Assembly (NCBI GenBank): GCA_009809945.1
Contig: WTPW01000360.1
Location: 166,395-230,394 of the forward strand
Length of the DNA stretch: 64,000 nt
Source of the DNA: Gigaspora margarita
Lineage: Eukaryota > Glomeromycota > Glomeromycetes > Diversisporales > Gigasporaceae
Reading direction: 5' to 3'
Part shown: in pieces, positions 9,503-20,249 of the stretch
How the letters are laid out: each line of letters starts with the position of its first letter
Numbering within the stretch: the stretch's first letter is position 1
Notes under the pieces: generated by a model
Databases searched by the model: none
What the model was told of the DNA's origin: nothing
What the model saw: only the letters and a program-made list of their open reading frames with translations
Position numbers and translations under genes: made by a program

Positions 9503-11868
9503 ATGCCAAAAGTTGAATGCAAATTCAAAGGACGCAAATTAAAAGCGTGTGATAATTGTCGCAAACGAAAAAAAGCGTGTATTGGAGGTAAAGTTGGTAT
9601 AGAGCCTTGCGGGTATTGCACCAATTCTGAAAAAGAATGTTCTTACGTATCTCTAATGGAAAGCAAGTATAACCCTTTTTTTTGATTTTGTTAAATTGTG
9701 TTCTTGATGTTAAATATACATTAGTTATGCTTTAAACTGTAGATAACTGAACATAAGCAACTAGTAAGTCAGAAACGAAATTTTATGTTTTGCTAATATT
9801 ATCTTTTTGGCTTCAGATTATCGAAAGTAGTAATAACAGAATTTTAATACGTAAAATTTTATTTCTGTTAACCTGAAATTCCAAAAAAAGGATAACAGGA
9901 ATTATCATTACGTTTATTTTGGAGAAAAGTTGCTTTATTCAGTGATCTAAAATTTTCGTCACATTTTTTTCCTTTTTCTTTAATTTAAATTTGTGCACGA
10001 TTGCTATCGCATGATCGCATGATGTCAATTAATGCAATCGCAAGCCATCACAATTTATTTATGCAAACTTGAACTTATGTCATGCCACAACTTTTAAATA
10101 TCAATACCATACAGAAGACCCATCAAGTTCTTCCGCATATTATAACGACGTAGATGCAAGTCCACCTGGTGGTAAATTTTATTATTTACTATTATGTGAT
10201 GCATATGAATCATATAACTTCTTTACTTATTTTTAAATTCATGTTAACCTGCTGATTCCGATGTAAGATCAATCATCATTATTGGAAAATGTGAACATAT
10301 TACGAGATGATCAAACATCATTATTGGAAAATGTGAACATATCGCGAGATAATATTTATGCGAATTTGCAAACAAACGTATTGCAAAGTAAGAAATTGTC
10401 GGTAGAATCTAATCAAGCAATTATCGTATTATCTATTTGTGAAAATAAAAGCAAATTGTTTTTTTTTTTTTTTACAATGCATTTATTATAACGAAAGTTT
10501 AATTATGCATAGAGAAGATGCATTGTTCTTTATTTTGTTCTTTTCACATATAGAATTTGATAGATATATGATAACGTTAATTTATTATTTTGATAGGTCA
10601 ATGCCTTGTAGGACCTCTATTGCTGACAGTTGATTTGCAATTATTAGCTTCGGGTAAGTAAAAGTTTAAGGGATAATCGTGATTGAAGAGTAGTAAAAAA
10701 AAAACGACGGAGTATTAATGTAATGTTGGAATGCAAAAGATTCTACAATGAGTAGTTACGAGATGAAAATAACCAAGTCTCACGGTAGACTGGATCATTT
10801 TTATCGTAATTACGTAGAATCATAATGATCGTCTATATGATTTTATAAAAAGTTTAAAGAATTATAGAGGAATGCAAAAAAAAAAAACTTTCATTATAAT
10901 TTCACTGCATTCCAACATTGTATAAAAATTATAAAAAGGTTTGATTATTTTTACTATGAAATTGCCATGTTTTTTACTCTTCAGAGGGCGAACTGTCTCT
11001 TAATGTTCATACAATGATGATAATAAAACAACTACTGAATATTTTTATTAAATCTAGATCAGACCAATTCACAGACCTTTCCTCGATTGCCAGGACCAAT
11101 AAATATAAAGATATCAGAAGGTATGATAAAAAAAGAAGATTTGGGTCTTTTATTATGACAGGATAAATTTTTATATTATAATGCTTTCCTAACCTTAAAT
11201 TTTGTATATACATATAGACTATCAATGTTCGGTTAATAGTCCTTATACAGCTTCGCAAACACAATTCGATCAACCATTAGATCAATATTCAGGTAATTCA
11301 GGTAGGGATAAGAAACTAGATCATATTTTTGTGAAACATTTATCGTTATTAATTATATAGTTTTTAATATAGAATATCAAGCATATCACGGGGTAGGTAA
11401 TGATATAAAACGTTTTTAGGTGTATAAATATTTTGCTCAATCTCTTATCTACAATTTACAATATAGACCATCAATATTTAAATTATATGGCTTATCATCA
11501 AATTGATCGTGTATGTGGCGCTGTGACTAGACCAAATCATTGACGTAAAAATTACTTTTAGCAATTATGAACATATAATTATTTTCCCTTTCGTAATATA
11601 TTAGGTTTTACCTTCGCAAAAAAAAAAAAAGTTTTCGTTATTAATAAATAAAAGAACACAAATTGCTTTTCTTATATTTGAAATTTTTGGGATTATTTTA
11701 TAGTATCCTAATTCTAGATCAGAATCAAGTCGTTATGTTATGGGTTTAATTTATAAGTCTGTACGAAAATTGCGAGAAGACACGATGCGGTCAAATGTAC
11801 ACAGCCCAAATGTCTCAGTATGGCCAGCGGTCCATAATGAGATAATTAGAGATACTCTAAAGAAGTAA
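9503..11868 (+). CDS. Zn(II)2Cys6 transcription factor, about nine exons
   Basis: Fungal zinc-cluster DNA-binding regulator, expected to bind CGG triplets in the nucleus. Exon 1 (9503-9666) gives the binuclear cluster at residues 16-46: C16-x2-C19-x6-C26-x9-C36-x2-C39-x6-C46, preceded and followed by basic residues. The ATG at 9503 puts the cluster near the N-terminus, as is usual; an in-frame ATG at 9437 is less likely. Downstream exons read by eye: about 10100-10171 (Ser/Asp-rich), 10268-10387 (a 13-residue repeat, SLLENVNI twice), 10597-10653 (SQCLVGPLLLTVDLQLLAS), 10985-11004, 11063-11120, 11218-11292, 11467-11510 and 11704-11868 (ends DTLKK, stop). Phases agree at every junction from exon 3 on, with GTAAGT, GTATGT or similar donors. 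Only the exon 1-2 junction is unresolved. The product is about 255-280 aa, short for the class, and no fungal-specific middle homology domain was seen. Confidence 0.75.
10722..10919. mobile_element. Small MITE in an intron of the zinc-cluster gene
   Basis: AATGTTGGAATGCA (10722-10735) and TGCATTCCAACATT (10906-10919) are exact inverted repeats around a ~170-bp A+T-rich body. This makes the surrounding intron (10654-10984) much longer than most others in the gene. The right flank has TA. The superfamily is uncertain. Confidence 0.6.
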
Positions 11869-12971
11869 AATTCGTAAAAGTTACTGTTCCTAAAAAATAA
11901 TATAGTGCCGGTGCTTCCTTTAGTTTTTAGTTTATTTGAACCCTCGTTGATAATATCGAGAACTTGGTTTTCATTATTGTCATTATTGCCAAAATTGGTA
12001 ATTCAAATTATTCAAAACCGCATATTTTAGATTTCAATTTAAGACTCTATCCGTGGTTGTTATAGTTAGAACTAGAAAATTACAACGACTTTCAATTCGC
12101 TCTCCTAATGCAGTAATGCCGATCCTATCAAAATAAATCACGTACGTACATATGTGTTATTTCTAGTGGATGTCAATATGTCAAAAGGTATAAATAATTA
12201 TAAAATAAAATTAACGATGCGGTGGAATACGTAATAAAGATCGTTACTTGTCTCGAAATTTGAATCATCAAGTTCGTTATCTGACCTCATCATAAAGTAT
12301 TTTGTCCTAAGCTAGACATGCTTAATGCATAACCTTTTTCAAGCATTCTTATTTTAATTGTTATAATGAATTTTATCGCTGAAATTATATACATTTATGC
12401 ATTTTTCTCAACGATGTTTATATTCTTACACATAGTCATAGAATTTTTACCATATATTTTTTTTTTTAAGTGATGGGCTTTTTGCCTGTTTATATGCCGG
12501 GGGGTTTTTTATTATTAATTTAAAATGAATTATTTATTTTGGAAACTTTTTATAATAGAATAATATAGAATGATGGGATAAATAAAGGAATAAACAAGGT
12601 GTTAATATTTAGTATAATTATTACATAATATAGGGAATATTTAGGCGCGTTTCATGTTATAGATATCTCTTTTTTATTGTGCGACAAATTTTAATCCAAA
12701 CATAGGCTGATTAAAGTTCTGGAATCTTTGTAAACGTTATATAACCATAAACATCACAATTACTTCGAATCTTGAGCCTATAAAAAGAATTCATTTACTA
12801 TAGGTTCTGCCTAATTTGTTAAAAAAAGCATTCATAATTATTAATGCATTTAAAATTGGATAACTGTACGATGTCATCTCGTAAAATCAGAAGCGGAATA
12901 TAGATCCGAATCAATATTAAAGAAGGTTAAATTAATGTCTTTACTGTATTCAATAATAAAGAAAAACAATC
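11869..12971. other. Downstream intergenic region of the zinc-cluster gene
   Basis: Mostly A+T-rich sequence with no coding frame. A poly-T run and a G-run (about 12500) are the only local oddities. Confidence 0.5.
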
Positions 12972-13160
12972 GATTGTTGACTTGATCGGCTAGATAAACT
13001 TACATTTGCATATGCAATAAATGAAAGATCCGATTATTGACTTAATCGGTTAGATACTGAAATTTAACATTCGTAAATAATTATTAACTTGATCGGTTAG
13101 ATAATTTGACATTCGTATGCTGACAGAAGAAGATTGACTTGATCGGCTAGATAATTGATA
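12972..13160. repeat. GACTTGATCGGYTAGATAA repeat, four copies
   Basis: TTGACTTGATCGGCTAGATAA or a close variant occurs near 12976, 13036, 13084 and 13134, about 50-60 bp apart, with A+T-rich spacers that also share ACATTCGTA. Even spacing of a conserved 20-mer with looser spacers suggests a decayed tandem array or clustered binding site. Confidence 0.65.
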
Positions 13161-13289
13161 AATCTGTAGTTCTGAGCATGTTTAATGCAATTATAAATAC
13201 ATATATAATTTTAAATTCTAAATTTTATATATTTCATTATGTTATATAATTTAATTGTAATTTTATATATTTTGTTCATGATTGCAGCT

Positions 13290-14360
13290 AGGGTTGAGAC
13301 CAGAGTTGGATCTGAAATCCTTTGGGTCAAATCCGAAAGTTTCGGGTTTCGGATTATAGGTACCGAAGCCTCATCTAAAATTCGAAATCTCATCCAAAAC
13401 TCCGAAACCCAAATCCTTATCCGAAAACTCCTGAAATTCTTAAACTCTACCCGAAACCCCAAAAATCCTATCTGAAACTTTAATTTTAAGTACGTCATTT
13501 ATGATGATATTGACCAATCATTTGATTTGTTTTGATTTCACGTTAATCAAAACAAAGTGACTGGGTTAGAGTTAAGTTAGGATTCGGTCAGGGCAGTAGC
13601 TAAATAACTCCCCTAGCATAAAATTTCGCAAGGATTTTTTTTTTTGTTATGATAAGGATCCGTCCGGACAAACCAAATCGAGATGACAAAGACAAAAGCA
13701 CGAAAATATATATAAAACGGCTATCTAAACCGGTCTTGATTCGCTAAGTAAAAGTGTCGAGAATGCGATTTTACTATGTATAAACTACCCTCTCTATCCA
13801 TAACCTAATCCTAACCCTAATATTAATCGATTTTAATTAAAAATCGGAAAAATCGGGTAATCTCATGATGTCCCTGGCTATTACTTATTGTGCCGGTAGT
13901 ACAACCCAAAAAAGGAAATTTAATTTTGTAAATAAACAAAGTGCGTAAAACCACAAATTTGTGTTAGGAGGTTAACGTTAGAAGCTATAGTCATAGATCG
14001 TTTCCTATTATATGTAAAATATCATTCCCGACATTTTTAATTAGTGCAGCAAGATCAATTTAAACACTAGGTTTGGTGTATTTTCGTTTTTTCTTCTTTT
14101 GCACGTGCTCGGACTTCATGTCGAGCTGATCCGGAACGAATTCACTGATTGGTAATTGCTTTTTTAGGAGATTGTATTACCAGCATAAATAAGTAAAGCC
14201 GCTTTAACCATCCCGCCTGATCCTGCACCTTGATTGGTCAAAGATTTCGGATTATAGTTTCGGGGTTTGGGTTTCGGGGTTTCAGGTTTTTTTTCAAAAA
14301 TCCGAAAGGGTTTCGGCACCTGAAACCAGTTTTGGGTAGATTTCGTTTTGAGTCTCACTC
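13290..14360. repeat. TTTCGG/CCGAAA-rich tracts flanking an inverted repeat pair
   Basis: 13290-13480 and 14240-14350 are full of CCGAAA and TTTCGGG units, giving long open frames on both strands that are compositional artefacts. Between them are two opposed copies of the telomere-motif repeat core. The left copy (about 13640-13820) is on the reverse strand and ends in ATCCTAACCCTAAT. The right copy (about 13975-14160) is forward, with CATTCCCGACATTTTTAATTA. Together they form a loose palindrome about 13830-13970. Confidence 0.5.
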
Positions 14361-14385
14361 TGATTTGGCGCAGGTAAAAATAGGC

Positions 14386-14422
14386 ATGTCTCAAGCTGAA
14401 GCATTGCTTCAGCTTGAGACAT
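14386..14422. repeat. Near-perfect 37-bp palindrome
   Basis: ATGTCTCAAGCTGAAGCA is followed after one T by its exact reverse complement: 18-bp arms with a one-base spacer. It is more G+C-rich than its surroundings. It may be a cruciform or the end-to-end junction of two inverted insertions. Confidence 0.85.
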
Positions 14423-15053
14423 ACCCTCATATGGTCATATGACAAACGATTAACCAATCAAAATAGTTTAAAATTATTAGTAAAAATCTATAACTGACCA
14501 CCAATCTAAATACAATTCTACAATTTTATAACATATTTAAGACCTTGCATAGCACTCAAATGCATATTATTAACTGTGAGAGTAATTATTTGGAAGTTTT
14601 TTTTTAATATAAAGTGATTATATACAACTCTTGTTATAGTGAGGATTTGATATAGTGAAGAATTTGAATTACGGGCTTATTAAACTTAATCTCGATATAG
14701 TGAAGTACACATAGTATTCACTCGATATAAGCTACAATGAAGATCAGCTCGAAGGCTTAATTACGTATAATTTTGTCGAATAATATTTGATTTTAGTCAA
14801 TGATTTTGGCCGCTATGTCATGTGATTTGGCATGCCCTATGCCCAACCCTAATTGTAGTTTGTGTTCAAAAAGATCATTGGCTGCTTCGCATCCAACAAT
14901 CACAGAGTATTATTCTATGATCTCCTTTATGCAAGCTGATTTACAGTAATTGGTATGTATAGTGATCATATTTCTCATTATTTTCTTATTGATGTTAATA
15001 TGTTCATTGAACGATCCGATTTGTTATTAAAATACGGGGTTTAAATTTTAGTA
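14423..15053. other. Intergenic stretch with a worn TA-type MITE remnant
   Basis: GATATAGTGAAG and ACTCTTGTTATAGTGAGG at 14625-14760 resemble degraded ends of the pogo-like family, without a pairable right end. Otherwise nothing was recognised. Confidence 0.4.
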
Positions 15054-15310
15054 AGGCCATTTGAATTTATAATTTCGTTTAACGTTCCCTTAAGAAGCTT
15101 AAGCGTGGTGGGGGGAGGGGGGTCAAATTAAACAAACATATTAAAATTGCAAAAAATAAACACATTATTATTGGTTGACTTATAAACACGTGACTTATTG
15201 GAATCCTAAAACGAGATAAGCGTTCTGATTGGCCTGTTTAATTCTAGGGGGGAGCTCTTAGAGCTGGTGGGGGGGAGAACGTTAAACGAAATTGTAATTT
15301 CGAACAGCCT
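15054..15310. mobile_element. MITE with AGGCC ends
   Basis: The left end is AGGCCATTTGAATTTATAAT. The right end, read inverted, is AGGCTGTTCGAAATTACAAT. Both continue into TTTCGTTTAACGTTC, giving about 35 bp of inverted repeat. Two G-rich tracts (about 15108-15122 and 15270-15282) lie inside. No convincing TSD was seen. Confidence 0.7.
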
Positions 15311-15642
15311 AAGAGTAAATCTTTAAAACAGATAATCTGCACTGTGTTTTGTTCATCAAGATGGTTAGTTTATTCAATTCCGAATAATTAAAGTTTTGCC
15401 CCGATTAATTGAGTGAGGTGTTTGAGAACCCTGATTGTATGTGATATACTAAGCTTGTGCAGCACAATAAATTCAAAATTTATTTATTAAGACAACAATT
15501 CCAAACAATAATTCTTATCCAAATCTCTCCATTTAGTATATAATCTTCGGGACCTCATGTGACTGGTAATTCTGTTAGCCTAAACAATTGTTCAGCTTCT
15601 TTTATTCTGCTTGTAGTGCAAGATAATATAACTGGGCCATTA

Positions 15643-15874
15643 CAACTGATTTGAAAATTAGTGGGATACTTGAAAAGTTTGCACATTTCCCGAAATCCTT
15701 CGTTTCGCCTTGTGAACCATATAACTCTCTGGAAATTAGATAGTTATTTTCAGACCGAAGATCCGAAGACAGTGACGTGGTTTTCGACGAATTAGTTGGC
15801 TTTTAGGATGAAACCGAAAGATTTCGTGAAACGAACAAATTATTCAAGTGTTCCACTAATTTTCAAATCAGCTG
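15643..15874. mobile_element. MITE with CARCTGATTTGAAAATTAGT ends
   Basis: CAACTGATTTGAAAATTAGT at the left is matched inverted at the right (ACTAATTTTCAAATCAGCTG). A second inner pair (GAAATCCTTCGTTTCGCC and TTTCGTGAAACGAA) extends the fold. No coding capacity and no clear TSD. Confidence 0.65.
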
Positions 15875-17009
15875 CAATTTTATTTATCATTTGGTTGTTT
15901 AGTTGACGCAAATGTTAAGTAATTCTATTATTCTAAGAGTTCGATTGAGACCGCGACAAAGTTAATTTTTTCGTTTTGCATTACGTGGAATCTGAATATT
16001 GTGTCGGTCGGTCGACTTTTCTTTTTTCTGTCGGTCCTATCAGATGCTTACGAGAAATTAAGGTCTGCATCGGTGACACCGGATCAAAATGACGGAAAAA
16101 TAATTTGCATAAAAACTTGGATGATCAAAAATTCAGATGCAGTGTATTAGAATTATTTATCACGGCTTTCAAATTTTTTTTATTTGACTATACATCAGGT
16201 AATAGCCGAACCAGGAAAGTGTAATGCACTTTGAGACGCATTTTGTTTAATGCTGTATTTTGTATCTGTTGATCTAATATATAATATATTTTACATTCAC
16301 AAATTTGCTAACAATATACAGTATATGTGATTTTTGCTAACAAAACGATCCTTTGAAACTCAGGGAGACATTCGTCTGATTGGTCAATTTTAGTAGATCT
16401 ACCCGTGATTGCCTGTGATAATTAACCAATCTAAATACATAATTTTATTAATACCACCGTACTAAAAAAAAGAAGCTTACAAACTAATAAATATACGCAA
16501 AGGAATGGATTAACATATATTTAGAGAATAAATAGATACGCGTAAAGTGGGTAAATGTGATATTTATTACCAATAAATCCAAACTCGTTAAAGAATCTAC
16601 GTACAAGATCTGCATATGAGACATACTAAAACTATTAATATACGGTTGACAACCCCAAATGCACTACAAGAACCGACCAATTTTAAATATTAAGCCCAGA
16701 TCTTCTACTACTAAGAGCTTATACCTATTCAAATTAAGCAGTTAGAAATAAAAGTTTATCAAAATCAGCGTAACAAAATAGCTTTAGACGAAAACGTTCC
16801 CAGTTACCTTCACCCTATAATATGGTCCAATAAACGATAGGCATACTTTGTCTTAAAAGTAAAGTTTTTGAGTTACTGATTATTTCTGATTATTTTTGTA
16901 CAGTGAATATAAATGTTCTTTCGAAGTGAAAAATTGGCCTTTGCAATGAATTTTTTATTAGTGAAACGATACGTTCCCAAAAAATATTAAAGTGTATAAA
17001 TAAGTTAGG
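15875..17009. other. Intergenic stretch, nothing recognised
   Basis: No gene or clear repeat. About 16335 carries TTTGCTAACAAAACGATCC, a stray relative of the fold-back element end at 2871. Confidence 0.45.
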
Positions 17010-17012
17010 TTA

Positions 17013-17248
17013 GGCGAGGCCAACTGGATTTTGTGTTTTACATTNCCCCCCCCCCCCCCTCATAGTAAAAAAAATCATGGTAAATTTACATAGGTTACGG
17101 GTATTTCGGAAAAATTTTATACAGTCACGGAATAATTCGGAAAAATTTTTTTAAAAAAAAATTTTTTTAAAATTTTACTATGTGAACCACCCCCCTCCCA
17201 GAGGGGAGAGGGAGGTGATGTAAAACACAGAATCCAGTTGGTCTCGCC
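17013..17248. mobile_element. TTA-flanked MITE (PIF/Harbinger-like)
   Basis: The element runs from GGCGAGGCCAACTGGATT to AATCCAGTTGGTCTCGCC and is flanked by TTA on both sides (17010-17012 and 17249-17251). The inverted repeat extends through CTGTGTTTTACAT and mirrored C-runs and G-runs. A TTA duplication fits PIF/Harbinger. One N lies in the left C-run (17045). A second copy is at 59426-59659. Confidence 0.8.
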
Positions 17249-17257
17249 TTAGGATAT

Positions 17258-17470
17258 TCCTAGTAGGTTGGGTTAGAAGGTTATATTATACCAAAATTTT
17301 GCAAGGAAAACTTTTTATTAGTACGCAGAAGGCAGTTTCGCAGGCGAAATTTCGTGTTATGGGCGATTTTTCATTTATTTTTGTTTCTTGAACTTTTTTC
17401 ACGTTACACCTGATCTCGAAATCTGATTGGCAAGCGAAATTTTTAGACTGGTATTTTAAATGCTGTTTAT
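17258..17470. repeat. Telomere-motif interspersed repeat, copy
   Basis: TTTTGCAAGGAAAACTTTTT, AGTACGCAGAAGGCAGTTTC, CGAAATTTCGTGTTA, CACGTTACACCTGATCTCGA and AGACTGGTATTTTAAATGCTG follow one another. The copy at 23740-23955 is nearly the same over 200 bp. The minus-strand frame is incidental. Confidence 0.8.
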
Positions 17471-17824
17471 GGGTCAAGGGCCAACCCGTCCGGCTGATGG
17501 CCGAGGTCAGCCCGTATCACTAGTCATTAATCATGCTTATTAACTGTTTGTCTGCTTTTCACGTTAACAATCATTAAATATTTATACCACATTTATATAA
17601 GTTAATCTATAAATACTGTATTGATAGCGTTTTCCAAACATCTCGCACGTATTCGCAGGATAGGTTTTTCATATTTCGGAATCTTACGGAAATGAGTCAA
17701 AATTTTACCTCACCCTCAGAATATTTCGGATCCATGACCTGATTTATGACACTGCCCGAATTATACAATATATCCGTGCGGGATTACGTGTTGATCACGC
17801 GTGGTGCCTATCATTAACAATGTA
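17471..17824. other. Intergenic stretch with a short G+C-rich segment
   Basis: 17475-17515 is a G+C-rich island (GGCCAACCCGTCCGGCTGAT) without an identifiable function. The rest is plain. Confidence 0.4.
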
Positions 17825-17837
17825 CCCCAGTATCGCC

Positions 17838-17966
17838 GAATCTACGGACAGTTCTTACGGACAGTGCATGCTGACTGACGTTAACTAAATCCACCTACCA
17901 TAACCCTAACCCTAATCCTAATTCTGGTCACTGAACTGTCCCTAAGAACTGTCCGTAGATCGTCTG
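17838..17966. mobile_element. Short element with 13-bp flanking direct repeats
   Basis: ATCTACGGACAGTTCTTA at the left pairs with its complement TAAGAACTGTCCGTAGAT at the right. The element is bracketed by the 13-bp direct repeat CCCCAGTATCGCC (17825-17837 and 17967-17979). The loop holds ATAACCCTAACCCTAATCC. A flank duplication longer than 8 bp fits MULE-like elements (9-11 bp) better than hAT, or it may be a chance extension. Confidence 0.65.
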
Positions 17967-17995
17967 CCCCAGTATCGCCATAAAAATTTAATTAC

Positions 17996-18308
17996 CCCAA
18001 CAGCACCACCAAAAATTATCGATAACACAGAAGTGATAACATTACAGCATTAGGGTTAGGGCTTGTATAAAGATTGGAGTTAGCAAGATATATAGTAAAA
18101 TTGCACAAGGAATTTTTTTTGTTAGGCGCCAAAGGTGGTTTCCTATACAAATTTTTGAGTTATAAGCGATTTTCGTCAAAACGAACGTTTGTTTTGAATT
18201 TGCCTGATCGTGTTATGTTAGTGTAACGTTGCACCTGATCTTGAAGCATGATTGGCTTATACCACGTTTTTGGTCACGTTACCGATAATTTTTGGTGGTG
18301 TTGTTGGG
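17996..18308. mobile_element. MITE carrying the telomere-motif repeat core
   Basis: CCCAACAGCACCACCAAAAA at the left and its complement ending in GGTGGTGTTGTTGGG form inverted repeats of about 30 bp through ATTATCG. The body begins with TTAGGGTTAGGG and continues with the blocks shared with 8176-8400. Confidence 0.75.
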
Positions 18309-18328
18309 CAAATCTTACGTTTTTGACT

Positions 18329-19342
18329 CCTGCACTTACTTTTTTGATACTGATCGACATGAAAATCCCAGTAAAAATAAGAATTTTCAAAACTTTGAGC
18401 GAAGATATCTTGGCAACCATAAGACCAAATTTGGTAAAACTTTTTTTATTTGAATTNNNNNNNNNNNNNNNNNNNNNNNNNNNNNNNNNNNNNNNNNNNN
18501 NNNNNNNNNNNNNNNNNNNNNNNNNNNNNNNNNNNNNNNNNNNNNNNNNNNNNNNNNNNNNNNNNNNNNNNNNNNNNNNNNNNNNNNNNNNNNNNNNNNN
18601 NNNNNNNNNNNNNNNNNNNNNNNNNNNNNNNNNNNNNNNNNNNNNNNNNNNNNNNNNNNNNNNNNNNNNNNNNNNNNNNNNNNNNNNNNNNNNNNNNNNN
18701 NNNNNNNNNNNNNNNNNNNNNNNNNNNNNNNNNNNNNNNNNNNNNNNNNNNNNNNNNNNNNNNNNNNNNNNNNNNNNNNNNNNNNNNNNNNNNNNNNNNN
18801 NNNNNNNNNNNNNNNNNNNNNNNNNNNNNNNNNNNNNNNNNNNNNNNNNNNNNNNNNNNNNNNNNNNNNNNNNNNNNNNNNNNNNNNNNNNNNNNNNNNN
18901 NNNNNNNNNNNNNNNNNNNNNNNNNNNNNNNNNNNNNNNNNNNNNNNNNNNNNNNNNNNNNNNNNNNNNNNNNNNNNNNNNNNNNNNNNNNNNNNNNNNN
19001 NNNNNNNNNNNNNNNNNNNNNNNNNNNNNNNNNNNNNNNNNNNNNNNNNNNNNNNNNNNNNNNNNNNNNNNNNNNNNNNNNNNNNNNNNNNNNNNNNNNN
19101 NNNNNNNNNNNNNNNNNNNNNNNNNNNNNNNNNNNNNNNNNNNNNNNNNNNNNNNNNNNNNNNNNNNNNNNNNNNNNNNNNNNNNNNNNNNNNNNNNNNN
19201 NNNNNNNNNNNNNAATTCAAATAAAAAAAGTTTTACCAAATTTGGTCTTATGGTTGCCAAGATATCTTCGCTCAAAGTTTTGAAAATTCTTATTTTTACT
19301 GGGGATTTTCATGTCGATCAGTATCAAAAAAGTAAGTGCAGG
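18329..19342. mobile_element. Inverted-repeat element containing the main assembly gap
   Basis: The 128 bp before the gap (18329-18456) and the 129 bp after it (19214-19342) are inverted copies that differ by one base indel. The outer tip is CCTGCACTTACTTTTTTGAT. Hence the 757-base run of N sits in the middle of a large palindrome or long-TIR element, which explains why assembly failed there. Apparent long frames through the Ns are meaningless. Confidence 0.85.
18457..19213. other. Assembly gap (757 N)
   Basis: Run of N only; no content can be stated. Confidence 0.99.
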
Positions 19343-19389
19343 GTCTCCGGACACCTACCAATTCACGTGAACATTTACCAAATCGGGGG

Positions 19390-19775
19390 CAGGGACACGG
19401 AAAAATATCGATTTGATTTGGCAAAAATATCTATCGATATAGTCAAAAATATCGATTTATATCGATATGCCCATGATTGACCAATAAGAATTTAAGATTT
19501 GGTGTAACATTTAATAACGTGATCAGTATCTAAGTTCATGTTTTTCGGGAAGTTAACGGAAAATTTGTTGGTTGATTGTCTACATTTCCGAAACCTGCCG
19601 ACAATTTAGGTTGGCCAAATTCATATTGCCCGGCCCAAATTATACTTTTAATTTCTCCCGAAGCGGTGTGGTTACACTGCATAAAAAATTGTAAAAATAT
19701 CGATTTCCCTATGATTTGGCCTAAAAATATCGATTTATATTGATCTATATAAATCAATATTTTTCCGTGTCCCTG
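19390..19775. mobile_element. hAT-type MITE, perfect 8-bp TSD
   Basis: CAGGGACACGGAAAAATATC is matched inverted by the right end ATTTTTCCGTGTCCCTG (25 bp, one mismatch). The flanks are ATCGGGGG at 19382-19389 and 19776-19783. CAGGG ends and 8-bp TSD define a hAT MITE. The interior is rich in ATATCGATTT. It landed at the left edge of the element at 19781. Confidence 0.92.
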
Positions 19776-19780
19776 ATCGG

Positions 19781-20059
19781 GGGGTCGTCTAAAGCGGGGG
19801 TAAATTCACGTGATCACAGCCAATCAAATTACAGAATTTTGAAGATCGCTGGCGAAGCAAAAAACGAAAAACCTAAAAAATACAAAAAACGGTAGTCTGA
19901 CCTACCTCAGATAGGTTAAGTAAAAATATCGGGAAGGGAATTTTGCTTATATATAACTATCTAAAACCCAACCTATCCCTAATATAAGAAGGCCCTAACC
20001 CTAAAGTTAATCGAGAAAATTATTAAGAAATATGAATTGCCCCCGCTTTAGACGTCCCC
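19781..20059. mobile_element. MITE with GGGGTCGTCTAAAGC ends
   Basis: GGGGTCGTCTAAAGCGGGGG and its inverted partner at 20033-20059 form about 26 bp of inverted repeat. Removing the hAT MITE leaves CAAATCGG directly before it, matching CAAATCGG at 20060-20067, so an 8-bp TSD is supported. The loop carries a reverse copy of the telomere-motif core (CCCTAACCCTAAAG). Confidence 0.8.
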
Positions 20060-20161
20060 CAAATCGGGTAATTTTTGTACCTACATAACTTTCTAACTAT
20101 AGGGGCACGTGATTTGGTAGGTGTCCGGAGGCTTTTCCTTTTCAAATATAAGGTCTAGTGT

Positions 20162-20249
20162 GGACCATAGCAGCCAATCACCAACAAGTCACGTGCCGGA
20201 CAGACGGACCATAACAGCCAATCACCAACAAGTCACATGCCGGACAGAC
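20162..20249. repeat. 44-bp tandem duplication
   Basis: Two copies starting at 20162 and 20206 contain CAGCCAATCACCAACAAGTC and CCGGACAGAC, differing by two bases. A further partial GGAC follows. The small open frame here is created by the duplication. Confidence 0.9.

Larger units (their letters stand above)
19345..20130. mobile_element. Outer element of a triple nest
   Basis: CTCCGGACACCTACCAATTC (19345) pairs with the inverted right end GATTTGGTAGGTGTCCGGAG (ending 20130). The inverted repeat is 25 bp with one mismatch and contains CACGTG. Its body is interrupted by the elements at 19390-19775 and 19781-20059, so without them it would be only about 110 bp long. Confidence 0.75.

Noticed and set aside
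13211..14457. Several 60-97-residue frames rich in Arg, Phe, Gly and Pro
   Set aside because: They come from TTTCGG/CCGAAA word repeats open on both strands, with no domain pattern.
14625..14760. Complete pogo-like MITE
   Set aside because: Only one end-like segment can be seen and no inverted partner or TA pair was found.
17475..17515. G+C-rich island as an RNA gene
   Set aside because: It folds only loosely, has no Pol III boxes and is very short.
18248..19480. Long open frames on both strands across 18250-19480
   Set aside because: They run through 757 N bases. The identical residues on both strands come from the inverted repeats flanking the gap.
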